Of a stretch of 64,000 nt of DNA, positions 1-10,366 are shown in pieces. Both the position numbers and the translations under genes were made by a program. The stretch's first letter is position 1; each line of letters begins with the position of its first letter. The notes under the pieces were generated by a model, which was given only the letters and a program-made list of their open reading frames with translations, was not told the origin of the DNA and searched no databases. Where the stretch lies: positions 25,520,487-25,584,486 of the forward strand of contig NC_089589.1 of the NCBI RefSeq assembly GCF_019320115.1. Reading direction: 5' to 3'. The DNA is from Miscanthus floridulus. Its lineage: Eukaryota; Streptophyta; Magnoliopsida; Poales; Poaceae.

Positions 1-453
1 GATTCCTTCTATCCAGGAGAAAATGTCTATATTGTGGCTCAACAAGCCACACAAGTTTATTATTGTCCATATGCTTGCAAAACTGACCCATGTCTTCAGG
101 GTTGGTATATTGTGCACAAGGTATCACCACACGGTAGATTACCTCGTCCAAACCCTGATGATTACAACTTTAACCCAAACACGCATGACGGAGAGTTCTA
201 TCAACAAGAAGAGGGGCTACCAGGGATGCTTGAGATAGACTTAACCGGAGAGATCGAAATGGAAGCAGACGAGAAATGGGTTGTTGACGAGGACGCTGCA
301 AATGAGGTGCATGATCCGAAGGACTTGGAAATGCTTGACGAACTATGACTAGGCAATGACAACGATGAGGATGAGGCTGTTGAGGATTTGGACAATCTTG
401 ATAGTGATGACGATACCTATCATCCAGATAATCCCAATCATGAAGAATATTAA
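1..453 (+). pseudogene. CACTA TNP2 transposase, C-terminal part
   Basis: This frame is open from base 1 and reads the C-terminal segment of a CACTA TNP2 transposase, the DUF4216-type region that follows the catalytic domain. The visible order is an AQQATQVYY segment, a GWYIVHKVSPHG segment, and then an acidic Asp/Glu-rich tail. A TGA at 346-348 interrupts the frame. Reading on in the same frame gives a further acidic stretch ending at TAA 451-453, which looks like the original end, so the TGA is probably a mutation. The N-terminal domains lie outside the window. The second CACTA gene starts about 110 bp downstream in the same orientation, the usual order for these elements. The assignment to TNP2 rests on family recall of the DUF4216 region. 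Confidence 0.75.
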
Positions 454-566
454 AAATACATGTAATACTATGTTATTTTGTAATTACATTTTCTTTATTT
501 TGCCTCTCTTACTAAGTACGTCTCGTTTATCTGTACTTACTGGTTTACTCTTTTTAATTGCAGGTG

Positions 567-2947
567 ATGGGGCCCACTAGGAGGAGCTGCCCCTCGGTTT
601 ACGCCAACCGGAGGGACATGGCGGCGGCTGAGGAGACGGAGGTGTCAGAGAGGCCGAGGAGGCCGAGAGGTAGGCCTAGGCGGGAGCCGTTGACTGACCA
701 CGGGCGCAGCTCCTCACACGACCTTATGCACGACGACGACCTTCAGCACACGGTGGACGGGGACGGAGGACGAGGAGGCGGTTCTAGCGACGGAGGACGA
801 GGAGGCGGCGACGGTAGGGGGTTTCACTTCCTATGGTACATCGAAGCCCTACCAGTGAGGTCCCACAAAGCCCCCGAAGCGACCGATACCTGTTGAGAGG
901 CGCCCACTGATTGCACCCGAGGGCGATAAGTAAGTAACTTCATATATTCTTCATTTGATATGTTGAAAAATCATAATAACAACTAATAACTATTATGGAC
1001 CACTTGTGCAGGAACTGGGTGCTTGTGGACCAGGCGGCCCCGGCACGCAATGTGAATGGCATCCTGGGACTTCTGTGCAAGGAACACTTCCCTGCCCTGG
1101 TTAGGAAAGGAGATCAGGATTGGGAGCCGGCCCAGATGTTTGACCACTATGCCCTCATGCAGGATGCTCCAGATCATAATGGCATCCGCTGTAGAAACAA
1201 GGTAGATCGGGTGATTAGGGAGTTGTGGGTAAGTCTTTCTTGCACTACATTCCTCAATTCCTTGCATTCATTGGATATTCTTGAAATAAAATAATGGATA
1301 CCTCGTGTCTTTATGCAGGACTTCTTCAGAATCTAGGAGGGACAGGAGGAAAGTGCATATTAGGTGGCTTACGCTTCCTGTAAAAGGCGTGTCATGGACT
1401 TGCACTACGAGTCCCGCATCCAGGCCCACATAGACTACAATGCCAAGTTCCTACTCAGGCGTGTCAACAAAGAGGAGGCAAGACGGATGACGCTGACAAG
1501 GGAGCAGTACATACAGGTAAATACAAAACATGAATATTCATTTCTTTTGAGATTAAGTATGCCTAATTTGATCTTCTAATATGTCGTCTACTTGATGTCC
1601 TATAGGCGATTCCAAGCTGGTGCGCCACCCACCCCAATTGCTGGGAATATATTGTGGACACCTGGTTGGATGGGGACTGACAGAAGAAGTATGAGGAGGC
1701 CCGTGACAGGCGTTTGCAGATGCCAGGTGTACCTCACCATCAGGGCAGCCGCAGCCCCAGCAAATATGCAAAGGCATATGTAAGTCTCCGCCATTGCTCT
1801 AATCTAGCCGCGCTCAATTCTGCATCATTTCTAACCACATGTTGTTGTCTTTCTCGTAGTCGGATGCACACGGTGGCCAGCCAGTTGGTCAATTCAAGGC
1901 ATATGCTCTGGCTCACATGGGCAAGGCGACGGCTGACATCGAGTACGACCCAGATGCCCCGGTTGAGGCGTACACCAACTCCAGCGTCCACACCCACCTC
2001 TCTTTGTACACGGAGGCGGCAAGGTCAGTCCATGGGCCAGGCTACGATCCGAGAACCGAGGAGCGCCTTGATCCTTAGCTCGTGATGAGGGTGGGGCAAG
2101 GCAAGAAGCATGGGCGGTTCTGGATTGACGACGGCGTCCTCGACACGGCCTCTACTCCTCCTCTCCACCAGCTCCGAGCATCGAGCACGAGCTCAAGCGT
2201 GCCCATACGCCAACGGCCGACCGCGGTGTCGGCACTCCTGGTAAGCATTCCTGTTTCATTCATCGTTCTTTGACTTTTACATACCTTACCTATGCATTAT
2301 TTAAACATTGGGGTCAAATGCTGCAGGCCTAGGTGCAGGAACTGCAGGCCGAGCGGGAGGTCGAGCGGCAAAGGCTATAGGCTTTGGAGGCCTAGCGGGA
2401 GCAAGATCAACGGTAGATGGTCGAGATGATCAAGTTCATGCAGCAAATTGGCCAGCAACAAGGTTGGGATCCCACAGATGCTGCTTGCTCCAGATCCACC
2501 TCCACAACGTCCTGATTCTACCCCGGTGAGTATAAGTACGAAGTTTTACTTTCTATGTTGAAACTTAGAGAAACCTAGTGAAACCTAGAGAAACCTAGTA
2601 TGGTGGTGGTGGTGGTGGTGTCGTGGTCATGGTGGTGTGGTGGTCATGGTGGTGGTGGTGGTGTGGTGTTGGTGGTGGTGGTCACGGTGTTGTGGTGCTC
2701 ATGGTGGTGGTGGTGGTGTGGTGGTGGTGGTGGTCATGATTGTGATGTGGTGGTGGTGGTGGTGAAGTGTTGGTGATGGCGGTGATGTGGTGGTGGTGGT
2801 GGTAGTGGTGGATATTTATCTCTTCTCTTGTCGTTCACGTGCAATCTCTTCTATTTTGTGCAGCATCAATCGGGGGCGGCGTCGAACCACCTCGGAGGGT
2901 CGCCGGGATCGCACTTTGGGCCATCCCAACCCGGACTGTCGCCGTGA
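567..2947 (+). pseudogene. CACTA second gene, Transposase_24-like (TNPA-type), multi-exon
   Basis: Readable exons with GT/AG borders are 567 to about 920, 1012-1228, 1319-1516, 1606-1779, 1860-2240, 2327-2525 and 2864-2947 (TGA at 2945). The start is the ATG at 567, just after a TTGCAG acceptor-like site. Conserved segments include NVNGILGLLCKEHFPALV (exon 2), CKRRVMDLHYESRIQAH (exon 3), LQMPGVPHHQGSR (exon 4), and GKKHGRFWIDDGV (exon 5). A Gln/Glu-rich coiled-coil-like exon 6 follows, then a short Ser/Gly/Pro tail. In En/Spm-type elements such proteins bind subterminal repeats and assist TNP2. It is a pseudogene: exon 1 shifts frame near 866-872, exon 3 has two TAGs, exon 4 a TGA, exon 5 a TAG at 2076, and exon 6 several TAGs at likely CAG codons. 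Confidence 0.8.
2601..2810. repeat. TGG-rich microsatellite/minisatellite
   Basis: About 210 bp of imperfect TGG/GGT triplets interspersed with TCATGG and TCGTGG variants. It lies between the last two exons of the CACTA second gene, so it sits in an intron of that gene. A shorter repeat of GAAACCTAG units (2567-2599) lies immediately before it. Confidence 0.95.
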
Positions 2948-3124
2948 GCTTCAAATGGCAGCCGTTGAGATATAATGCACTTGTGAACTTTGTGAACTAT
3001 GCTTGTGTGGTTGGACTTTGGACTTGGGAGTCGAGATTGTGATACTTGTATGCTATGTTTGTGTTTGTGGTGGATTGTGATATACATTTGTATTATATAT
3101 ATATATGTGTGATATATAGTTGTG

Positions 3125-3159
<35 letters not shown>
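3125..3159. repeat. (TA)n microsatellite
   Basis: An essentially pure run of alternating T and A, downstream of the second gene's stop and upstream of the subterminal repeats of the CACTA element. Confidence 0.95.
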
Positions 3160-3161
<2 letters not shown>

Positions 3162-3221
3162 GTATATCTTGTTTGCAACGATGGAAGACTAAAAACCAAA
3201 AAAAATTGAATTTTTTCACTT

Positions 3222-3717
3222 CTTTGCCGAGTGTCATGATCTGGGACACTAAGCTTCCCAGCTTTGCCGAGTGCCATGGTCAAGGCACTCGGCAAAGAAA
3301 ATTCAAAACAAAAAACAAACTGCTTTGCCGAGTGCCTATCTACAACATTCGGCAAAGAAAATACAAAAAAAAAAGAAAACAAGCTTTGCCGAGTGCTAGA
3401 TGCAGGCACTCGGCAAAGCATTTAAAAAAAATAAAAAACGCATTTCTTTGCCGAGTGTCGACGCGTGGCACTCGGCAAAGGGGCCGTCACCGTGACCTGG
3501 CTATCACGACGGCTTTTCTTTGATGAGTGCCGTCGTGGCACTCGGGAAATCCTTTGTCGAGTGCCCAACATGTGGCACTCGGCAAAGAAGCCTTTGCCGT
3601 GAGGGGATATGCCGACAACTCTTTGCCGAGTGCAGCACTCGGCAAAGGCTTTGCCGAGTGCAAAGCCTTCTTTGCTGAGTGCAATTGCACTCGGCAAAGC
3701 ACGCGTCTGCTGTAGTG
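3222..3717. repeat. CACTA right subterminal repeat array
   Basis: Many copies of CTTTGCCGAGTGC and its reverse complement GCACTCGGCAAAG, often paired head-to-head with short spacers, so the DNA can fold into hairpins. In CACTA elements such repeats are binding sites for the TNPA-type protein. The array ends at the terminal inverted repeat at 3717. Confidence 0.92.
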
Positions 3718-4526
3718 AGTTTACTAGCAGCAGGGATAACTAGGCCGCTCTTGTTCTTCAAAACAATACAAGGAAAGAAGAAAAAGATTCTGAGAGTATA
3801 TTTCCTATTTTCATCCTGCGCAGCCCAAAAACGTCAACGTAATTCCGAGCAGATGTACTCCAAAGCCCACTTCACACTATCTATTGTGAGGAATCCAGGA
3901 GGAGAAAATTATTCGGATTTAATTATATATGATTCCACCAAGTTAAGGAGGTTACAAAATCTTGCAACTTTAGGGCCCTATTCCGCATGAACACCTAGGC
4001 AAACCAGACATGTAGAAGCATAATAGTCAGTGATGAACCTTTTTATAGTGTGACATTGACGACATGGAAGTAGATCCGGTGATTTAACGCTTAAATACAC
4101 ACATATATAACAAATAAAGGCAGCAGCTGGTAAGTTCTGTCGGAAATTTGACAAAGATTCTCTCTTTGTTTTTTTTTTTTTGGAAAGACGACACAGATTC
4201 TCTCTCAAAAAGAAAAAAAGAAAGGAAAACAACACAAATCAGTGGACTACGAAATCGGATGGTTTACATGCATAAAAAAAGGTAAAGAACTAGCTAGGCA
4301 TCTCAGCTCGTAAGATTTTGAAACTGTATGTACGCAAGGCAAGAAGTGGGAGTATTTGTCAAGAAACACAGTAGAGATATTGTTAATGCAAAATCGACTA
4401 CTAACCTGGTAGATGATGCCGACGGTGGAGACCTCTACTTACGCATGCTAGTGCTAGCTGCTGTGCGCCTCCCAGACTCCTATTTCCAGAGACAGGATGG
4501 GATGTGGCTTTCGTCGTAGACACATA
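3718..4526. other. Unassigned intergenic sequence
   Basis: No gene or recognisable element was found in this stretch. It is AT-rich with several poly-A and poly-T runs (about 4160-4220). A donor-like CAG|GTTAGT motif on the minus strand near 4403 is the only exon-like hint and is not enough to call a gene. Confidence 0.5.
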
Positions 4527-4874
4527 GGGCGTGATTGGTAGCCCTGATGGAGCCATCCAAAGCGCCATCTGTCACCATGTCATGCGCTATCTCTCTGTGT
4601 TTGGTTCCCTGTGCCGAACGAAATCGATGCACCGGACCGTGCATTTGAGGCCCCTAGTGTAGGCTCGCAGCGTACGCAGAAATCGGGCTTCTCATGCGAG
4701 TCGGGATGGTGTGGTACGACACATGGCCCAGGACCCATGTGTCATACACTCAAAACTCACATCTATGCATGCAACCAAATAAGATGTTATCTCATACTGG
4801 ACCAATAACAAAGACAACCAAACTCGACTGAGTGCACGGTTTAAGCATGCATCTCACCATCCTAGACCGGCTCT

Positions 4875-6210
4875 CAGTGGCGAAGCTAGAGCAAAATAGA
4901 GGGTGGTGCAACTACAAATAAGTGATTAAGAGGTTTACCAAAAATAGGTACCATTAGGATGGTCAAAAACGTCAACAGAGGCAAAATATCATTTAACTTC
5001 AAATCATGAACATCTTCGACAATTTGATGGCCTAAAAAAAGAAAATGTATGACTTGTGGTTCAAATTTCATTTTTTCAACCAAATAATGAATAAATGAAA
5101 AGAAATATAATCAATTACCTTTAATCTTCATCTTGAAATCTACATCCTTGCATTTTCATGAAGCTACGAACCACGGCCTGATTCATGACTTTCATCATCT
5201 CTTCTTTCTCCACATAGCAAATAAGGCAATTATTCATAAATTCATCACCAATGCGATTGCACAAATTTGTCTTCACAATCTTCATGCGGGAGAAAATCCT
5301 CTCAACTGTAGCAGTTGCAACCGACAACACTAGTACAAGCTTCATGAGTCGATAAACTAATGGATATCGTTCATGTTTTCTAGTCTCCATCATTTTTTGA
5401 GAAAGCTCAACAACAGTTTGTAGGTTAGAGAACCTATCATCATCTTTCGCATCAGATGTGTAGACGCCAAGATGGTGGCTAAGGTCCCTCAATTCCCCAG
5501 AATCAAAATCATGTGGATAAAGCTTTGCATGGCTCATCAAATTCTCCAAATTAAAATCATCCAAACAAGAATTCCGGAGATTATTGGTACTACCAGGCTC
5601 TGGTGCTTTCCTTTTGTAAAATTGTTTCATCAATTAGCCTGCCATTAACAGGTATAAAAGGAGCGTAAATATGTACTGCACTATTGCAAGTCTTCAACCT
5701 AAATAGCCTAACGATGGGACACAGTTCGAGCTCTAATTGTATATGAAAATTAGATTAATTTGAGAAAGAGAAAAAGAAAACATGAAACGCATCTAATCTT
5801 ACCTTAAAATATTGTTCTTGCTTTGTTGGGTGATGCCGTGCAGCTGTGATTGGGATTGGGGAGCTGTGGTCGCCTCTCGCCCCTACTCCGCTGTCCGCTC
5901 GGATCGGATTCACGGAGCTTGCCGGCTCCTGCTAGATGCGTGATGCATGAGGGAGAGAGATGAGGGAAGCGAGACGGAACGGCGCAGTCGCGGAGTCCTG
6001 AATGCTGGCCGCGACGGCGCAACGGAAAACGAAGTGACGAAGCTGGAAATTAGGATTTAGGAGACAATCAATGTCTTTCCTGGATTCCTTGATCCACGTT
6101 ATTGGGCTTTGGGGGGTGCATATAGGGCCAAAACTTGAGTACTATAAGGTGAAAACAAAAATCAGGGTGGTGCACCTGCACCCATAACACACAATATGCC
6201 TTCGCCCCTG
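4875..6210 (-). mobile_element. hAT transposon, internally deleted, with 8-bp target duplication
   Basis: The left end CAGTGGCGAAG and the inverted right end CAGGGGCGAAG form a hAT-type terminal inverted repeat. The 8-bp direct repeat CCGGCTCT flanks both sides (4867-4874 and 6211-6218), the duplication length expected of hAT insertion. The element is 1,336 bp, far shorter than an autonomous hAT. It encodes only a shortened transposase on the minus strand. It inserted into the TIR element at 4527-6255. Confidence 0.9.
5121..5633 (-). pseudogene. hAT transposase remnant with C-terminal dimerization domain
   Basis: This 170-codon frame starts with a basic KRKAPEP segment that resembles the beginning of hAT/TTF-type zinc-finger transposases. 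It then passes directly into the C-terminal hAT dimerization domain. The hallmark is around residues 104-140: VATATVERIFSRMK, then NRIGDEFMNNCLICYVE. Full hAT transposases have several hundred more residues between these parts, including the BED/TTF zinc finger and the RNase H-like DDE core. None is present, so the protein should lack catalytic activity. The frame itself is open from ATG to stop, as expected of an internal deletion rather than point decay. It is flanked by TIRs with an intact target duplication. Confidence 0.85.
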
Positions 6211-6255
6211 CCGGCTCTCCATCCCGGCCCCTCACCAAAGCAACCAATCACGCCT

Positions 6256-7200
6256 ATAGAGAAGGAGAATGAAGGGTGTCGAGTTGTTATGCAGTTTGGT
6301 CTTGGGCTTTTGACCAGCTAGAGTACAAGCATACACCCATCGAGCTAGCCATGGAACCACGCATTGAACTCCTGTACGCATCATGTGTTATGATAAGGCG
6401 GCAGTATGCTGGAGGGCCTACTTGCTTGCCGAGTTTGCGTGTGCGCATGCGAAATAATTGGCCGGCCAGTACATCAACAGTGCCTCTCCTTGCTTCGTCA
6501 TTTCGAATCCACTTTGGCACTTTGCCCCTGGCGACCATGGTGGACAAAAGGCTACAGTAAGCTGGACAAAAGGCCAAAGGGCGACTGAATCTCTGTCCTC
6601 AGACCATGTGGGTTTGAGTGCGCTGCTAAAGAAGAATCTCTCTCATCATCGTCAAGGAGGAGGTGCCTTCTTTGTTTCCTTGGGCGACGAAAGAAGACTG
6701 ATGAAACAATAATTATAACTTATAAGGTGCCAGCGCAAACAAATCCTCTATAACAAGATGCAGGGGTAGATCAGCTGAGGTGCAAGCAAAAAGGCAAAGC
6801 AGCACTGGGGACCGGAAAAGAAGACAAGCTGAGATTAGAAGGATGGGTCAGGTCACCAGGCTCCTCCTGCCATGCCCAGACCAGACTATTCTCAGTTTCA
6901 GACTTTCAGGCCACTTGGCACTGGCCTCGTCAGATGACTTGTCGTGAGTCGTGAGCAATGTGGACCATCTACTGTAGTAGTAGTAGTATAATGTAGCAAG
7001 AGCATCTCTATCCGATTAAGAATAAGTCATTCCATTTCCCTATAATCAGGAATAATAAGATAAACATAATAATACTGCTTATGAAATAAGCGTTATGCAT
7101 CTGGCTTGCCTTGGTAAATCATAATGTCTTATGTTAGCATTCCCAATTGTCTGGTGTGCCTCTCTGGATTATTTAATTTTTTTTTTTTTTTTTGCAAATT
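6256..7200. other. Unassigned intergenic sequence
   Basis: No coding sequence, element terminus or long repeat was recognised. There is a short AGT triplet run near 6975 and a poly-T run near 7170-7190. Confidence 0.5.
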
Positions 7201-7450
7201 TTTAGACCAAATTTATGATTTTTAGAGAACGATTTGTAGAAACGGTCGTATTTTGAGCTGTCTATGCAAACTAGATTTCTAGAGGGGGCTCTTGTTGCCA
7301 GCCACCTCTAAAAATCAGATTTATAGAGACAGCTGGAAAATTGCCTCTACAAATCATTGATGTATAGAAATAGAAAAGTGCGGTCAACTCGGCTAGCCAC
7401 CTGTATAGAAGCTTCCTAGCCACCATTAAAACTTTCGGTAGTATTGATTT
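7201..7450. repeat. Degenerate inverted-repeat sequence, possibly CACTA subterminal
   Basis: Short units such as TTTCTAGAGGGGGCT, AGCCACCTCTAAAAAT and ATTTATAGAGACAGCTGG recur in both orientations. This resembles eroded subterminal repeats of another CACTA family, but no CACTA terminus was seen next to it. The assignment is weak. Confidence 0.3.
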
Positions 7451-7599
7451 CATCTTCTCCCTGTAATTACACCTTATAATTACGCATTCACATATTTGTG
7501 TTTGTGTATGGCTGCAAGAGGTAAATTTTGAGTCCTATATTGTATATTTGACACCCTAAATGATCTCAAAGGAAAAAGATGTTAATTGCAAAGTTGCAT

Positions 7600-8556
7600 A
7601 ACCCGTCGAGTTTATCCCTGTGCGTCGTGGCCCGCGTCATCTTATCCTGTCCTTCTGGTGGCGTCATGGCTACAGTGAGGGGGCCGGTAGCCGCCCCCGA
7701 GTTGTTGCCGCCTTCCTGGATCGTGGCGCTGTGAGCTGCGACCCCGGCGTGCGGGGTCGTGGCTCGTGATGGCCTTGCTGGCCTTACGAGGTTGAGATAG
7801 AGATCGTGCGCTCCATCCCATAGTGGGTGGGGCTGTACGTCCGTCTTGTTGGGCTGACTTTGGACTGTGCAGTGCCATACCGGACGTCACTACACTGCGG
7901 TGCCGTCTTGTCTGCGCAGAGCTACACAGAGATGGCGTCCGCCCCGGGATCCCACATCCCGAGGGATGGCAGTCCTCTCAGTTCAGGCGCAGCGAGTGGA
8001 GCGTGCCTGTCCTTCTCAGAGCAGTGTACTTGAGGGCGCCCGACCCCTCCATATCCCTTCCCAGGGGTCGAGATGGAGGAGAGGTCGTGCGAGGCTGCGA
8101 AACGTGTAGCGGAAGGAGAGTGGAGGGGATGTGGTGGACTGCCGATGTCGGTACGCGACCTAAGGCCCATGAGGCTCAGCTAGACTTCGGCTACGTAGTT
8201 TCCCAATGTTGGGCCGCCCGAGCGGCTAACTTATCGGTAGGGATGAAAACGGTACGGATATTTTCCGACCGTATTCGAAACCGAATCCGTTTAGAGGGGT
8301 TGAGATCTGTCCGTATCCGAGTCCGGATATCCAACATCCAATACCGTATCCGTATCCGAATACTCAAATCGCATATTTATGATGTCGATATCCAATCGTA
8401 TCATATCCGACGTAGTTGACACTATCCGTATTCGAATCCGAATCCGGACAGAAATATGAAAACAAATGTAATATCGGTGATATCCGTCCGTATCCGATCC
8501 GTTTTCATCCCTACTTATCGGTGCCTTAAGACACCCGGGGTATCATGACCCCGACA
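7600..8556. mobile_element. LTR-like retrotransposon fragment (possible solo LTR)
   Basis: This GC-rich, non-coding block ends in ACCCCGACA at 8556. Read on the minus strand it begins TGTCGGGGTCATGAT, the form of an LTR start. It is interrupted by the Ds-like element at 8238-8513. The left limit is not defined and no matching second LTR was found in the window. Its right edge abuts the truncated Athila LTR directly. Confidence 0.4.
8238..8513. mobile_element. Ac/Ds-like non-autonomous hAT element, copy 1
   Basis: A 276-bp element with TIRs TAGGGATGAAAAC and GTTTTCATCCCTA, matching the Ac/Ds terminal repeat type. A perfect 8-bp duplication CTTATCGG flanks it (8230-8237 and 8514-8521). The interior has many TATCCG and CGGATA-type repeats in both orientations and no reading frame, as expected for a non-autonomous Ds-like element. 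A second copy of the same length is at 49018-56301. Confidence 0.93.
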
Positions 8557-9200
8557 GCTAGAGAGTGAGAAACGAGTTTGGAGGAAGTGCCGGCCTATCG
8601 GTGCTAACTTTTCAACTTGTACCTTGGCGGATCAAGGCTCTGTTCGAGTCTACATCTAAGATAACTCTGGTAATTAATTTCTACTTAAAGTAAGTATTGT
8701 GTTCTCTTGTTTACGGGTTTACAGCCCTTTGAGTACTTCAATCCTTGCTAGGCCTCTGGATTAGAGTAGTAATCGGTAGCATAAGCGTGGTGCTTAGGCT
8801 TTCGGCTACATGTATTTGCTCCCTCCTTCCTGGTCGCATGGTAGGTAGTGGGTGGTGACAGCCCCTCTATCCTCTGTAGTCCACCCCATGTTGGGCAGGA
8901 TCTTAAATTAGTAGCACCATAGTCGCGTCGACTGAGTTATCTTTTACGGTACTCAACTGTCTAGCGGCATCCCGAAGTGAACACTAGAATAACAAGCCTT
9001 GCTTAGGATCAAGAACCATAGGAATCCTCTCTACTCATATTTCATCTTTTACCTTGTTTGCTATCCCTGGATGAACTAGTTGTAAATTGCCACACACACA
9101 TTTCGCCGTGGATACCGATACTCGAAAATACACCGGGTGAAAACTACTTTGATACTTGTGTGCTTGCTGTTTATTTTGTGTGCTACCACAGGTGTCAACA
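8557..9200 (+). repeat. Athila-like 5' LTR, truncated at its 5' side
   Basis: This segment aligns throughout with the last part of the 3' LTR (about 28769-29410) with scattered substitutions. It ends GTGTCAACA just before the primer site. The first roughly 555 bp present in the 3' LTR, including its TGTTGACGG start, are missing. The junction on the left is with an unrelated LTR-like sequence. Confidence 0.88.
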
Positions 9201-9207
9201 AGTTTTC

Positions 9208-9225
9208 TGGCGCCATTGCCAGGGA
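9208..9225 (+). promoter_or_regulatory. Primer-binding site, tRNA-Asp type
   Basis: TGGCGCCATTGCCAGGGA lies 7 bp after the 5' LTR end. It matches the complement of the 3' end of plant tRNA-Asp (TGGCGCCGTTGCCGGGGA) with two differences. It would prime minus-strand reverse transcription of this element. Confidence 0.85.
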
Positions 9226-9288
9226 TACGGTTGCTGTGATTTCTTCAAACCTAGTTCATCCTTATATATTTAGAATTCTATTTATAAA

Positions 9289-10250
9289 ATGGATAACACA
9301 CCTATCAATTAATTCGCTACTCCCGTGGGCGCACAACTAGAGCCACCAAAATCTTCAAAACCAATCCTTACACTTGGCTATGAGTTGCGTCCGTGTTTAA
9401 TAAACATGGTCCAGGAACAATCGTTCTCAGGAGAAGGCAATGAAAACCCATATACCCACCTACGAGGATTTGAGCATACCTGAGCATGCTTGCATATTGC
9501 TGGCATATCACATGAAACTTTAAAGTGGAAGCTATTTCCGTTCTCTTTAACGGGGATGGCTAAACACTGGTATAACCGAACCATAGGGAGCGTGCAAGGA
9601 GATTGGGAAACTTTATGTTTTAACTTTTGCCTATCTTTTTTTCCCATCTCTAGAGTGGTTAGCCTTCGAAAATAGGTTCTCACTTTTGAACAAAAAGAAA
9701 AAGAATCTCTTGGTGCGGCATGAGCACGTTTTAATGACCTAGTAAATTCCGGCCCCGACCTTGCCATTCAAGATCATATGCTTTTAAAACACTTCTATAT
9801 GGGTCTTAGTGGGGAGACCGCATAGTTTCTCGATACAGCTTCTGGGGGTGCTTTCTTACATTGCTCCGCTAGTGAAGGGAAAAATATCCTTAGCAAAATC
9901 CAAGATAACACCCCTTACACTAGCATTCATGATGAATTCCTAGAAGACATAGTTAAGAAAATTCCTGAGATTGAACCTGTGATAGTTGAGCCTGATCCTT
10001 TAACTACTCCACTTCAAGCCTCAACTGTCCTCCAAGTTCCTAAACCACCAAAGGAGGAAGAAATTCCGCATTTAGAAAATATTTTTGAATTCGAGGACGA
10101 TCCCTTCTCTGACTTTGGAAACACCTCGAATTACTATGCAACAAGGAAAAATTCGGCACCAATAGCTCCTAACCAACATCTTCCTGACCCAACTGAAGAG
10201 AAATTCCTTAAAAAGACTATGAAGGAGTTGACAACTGTCGTAAGCAATTA
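9289..10250 (+). pseudogene. Athila-like gag
   Basis: The frame starts at ATG 9289 but has a TAA at codon 8 and a TGA at about 9481, so no full protein is made. Between the stops the reading is gag-like: LGYELRPCLINMVQ, FSGEGNENPYTHLRGFEH, then LKWKLFPFSLTGMAKHWY, the core of the retrotransposon capsid domain. After a further frame change the 9979-10251 frame reads an acidic gag C-terminal part with EFEDDPFSDFGNTSNYY. Gag would form the cytoplasmic virus-like particle that packages the RNA. No CCHC zinc knuckle was recognised, possibly because of frame loss. Confidence 0.75.
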
Positions 10251-10366
10251 GTGGTTGGAAGAATCCAAGCTTTCTTTAGAAGTTATTCGTTTAGATTCTC
10301 CTTCTCCTTCAAATTCATAAAACCTCCTTCGATGCCTTTTATAATCCAGTTGTAGGGATAAATCTT

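Larger units (their letters stand above)
1..3717 (+). mobile_element. CACTA (En/Spm) DNA transposon, right part
   Basis: The right terminus reads TGTAGTG at 3711-3717, the inverted form of CACTACA. A dense array of TTTGCCGAGTGC/GCACTCGGCAAA subterminal repeats lies just inside it. Two plus-strand genes typical of CACTA elements lie upstream: the end of TNP2 and a Transposase_24-like gene. The left terminus is outside the window, so the 3-bp target duplication cannot be confirmed; the bases after the element are AGT. Many stops in the coding parts indicate an old, non-autonomous copy. Confidence 0.9.
4527..6255. mobile_element. TIR element, superfamily unassigned, split by a hAT insertion
   Basis: The two ends are inverted: GGCGTGATTGGTAGCC from 4528 and, on the opposite strand, GGCGTGATTGGTTGC ending near 6254. 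Removing the hAT element at 4875-6210 leaves roughly 400 bp, a MITE-sized unit with no coding capacity. A clean target duplication could not be identified: the flanks read ATA/TAG on the left and TAT on the right. The superfamily is therefore left open; PIF/Harbinger or hAT are possible. Confidence 0.6.

Noticed and set aside
2866..3249. A minus-strand frame with a long Tyr-Ile stretch
   Set aside because: The stretch is the translation of the (TA)n microsatellite and lies antisense to the CACTA gene end.
3222..3717. Regularly spaced short repeats resembling a CRISPR array
   Set aside because: The repeats are in both orientations, spacing is irregular, and they end in a CACTA terminus in a plant genome.
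4380..4520. Donor-like motifs near 4403 and 43598 suggesting related exons of a host gene
   Set aside because: Only short GC-rich stretches next to CAG|GTTAGT are similar. No continuing frame or domain could be read at either site.
7823..8419. A 198-residue plus-strand frame
   Set aside because: It runs through the end of an LTR-like fragment into the Ds-like element. There is no recognisable domain and the repeats explain its Arg/Ile-rich end.
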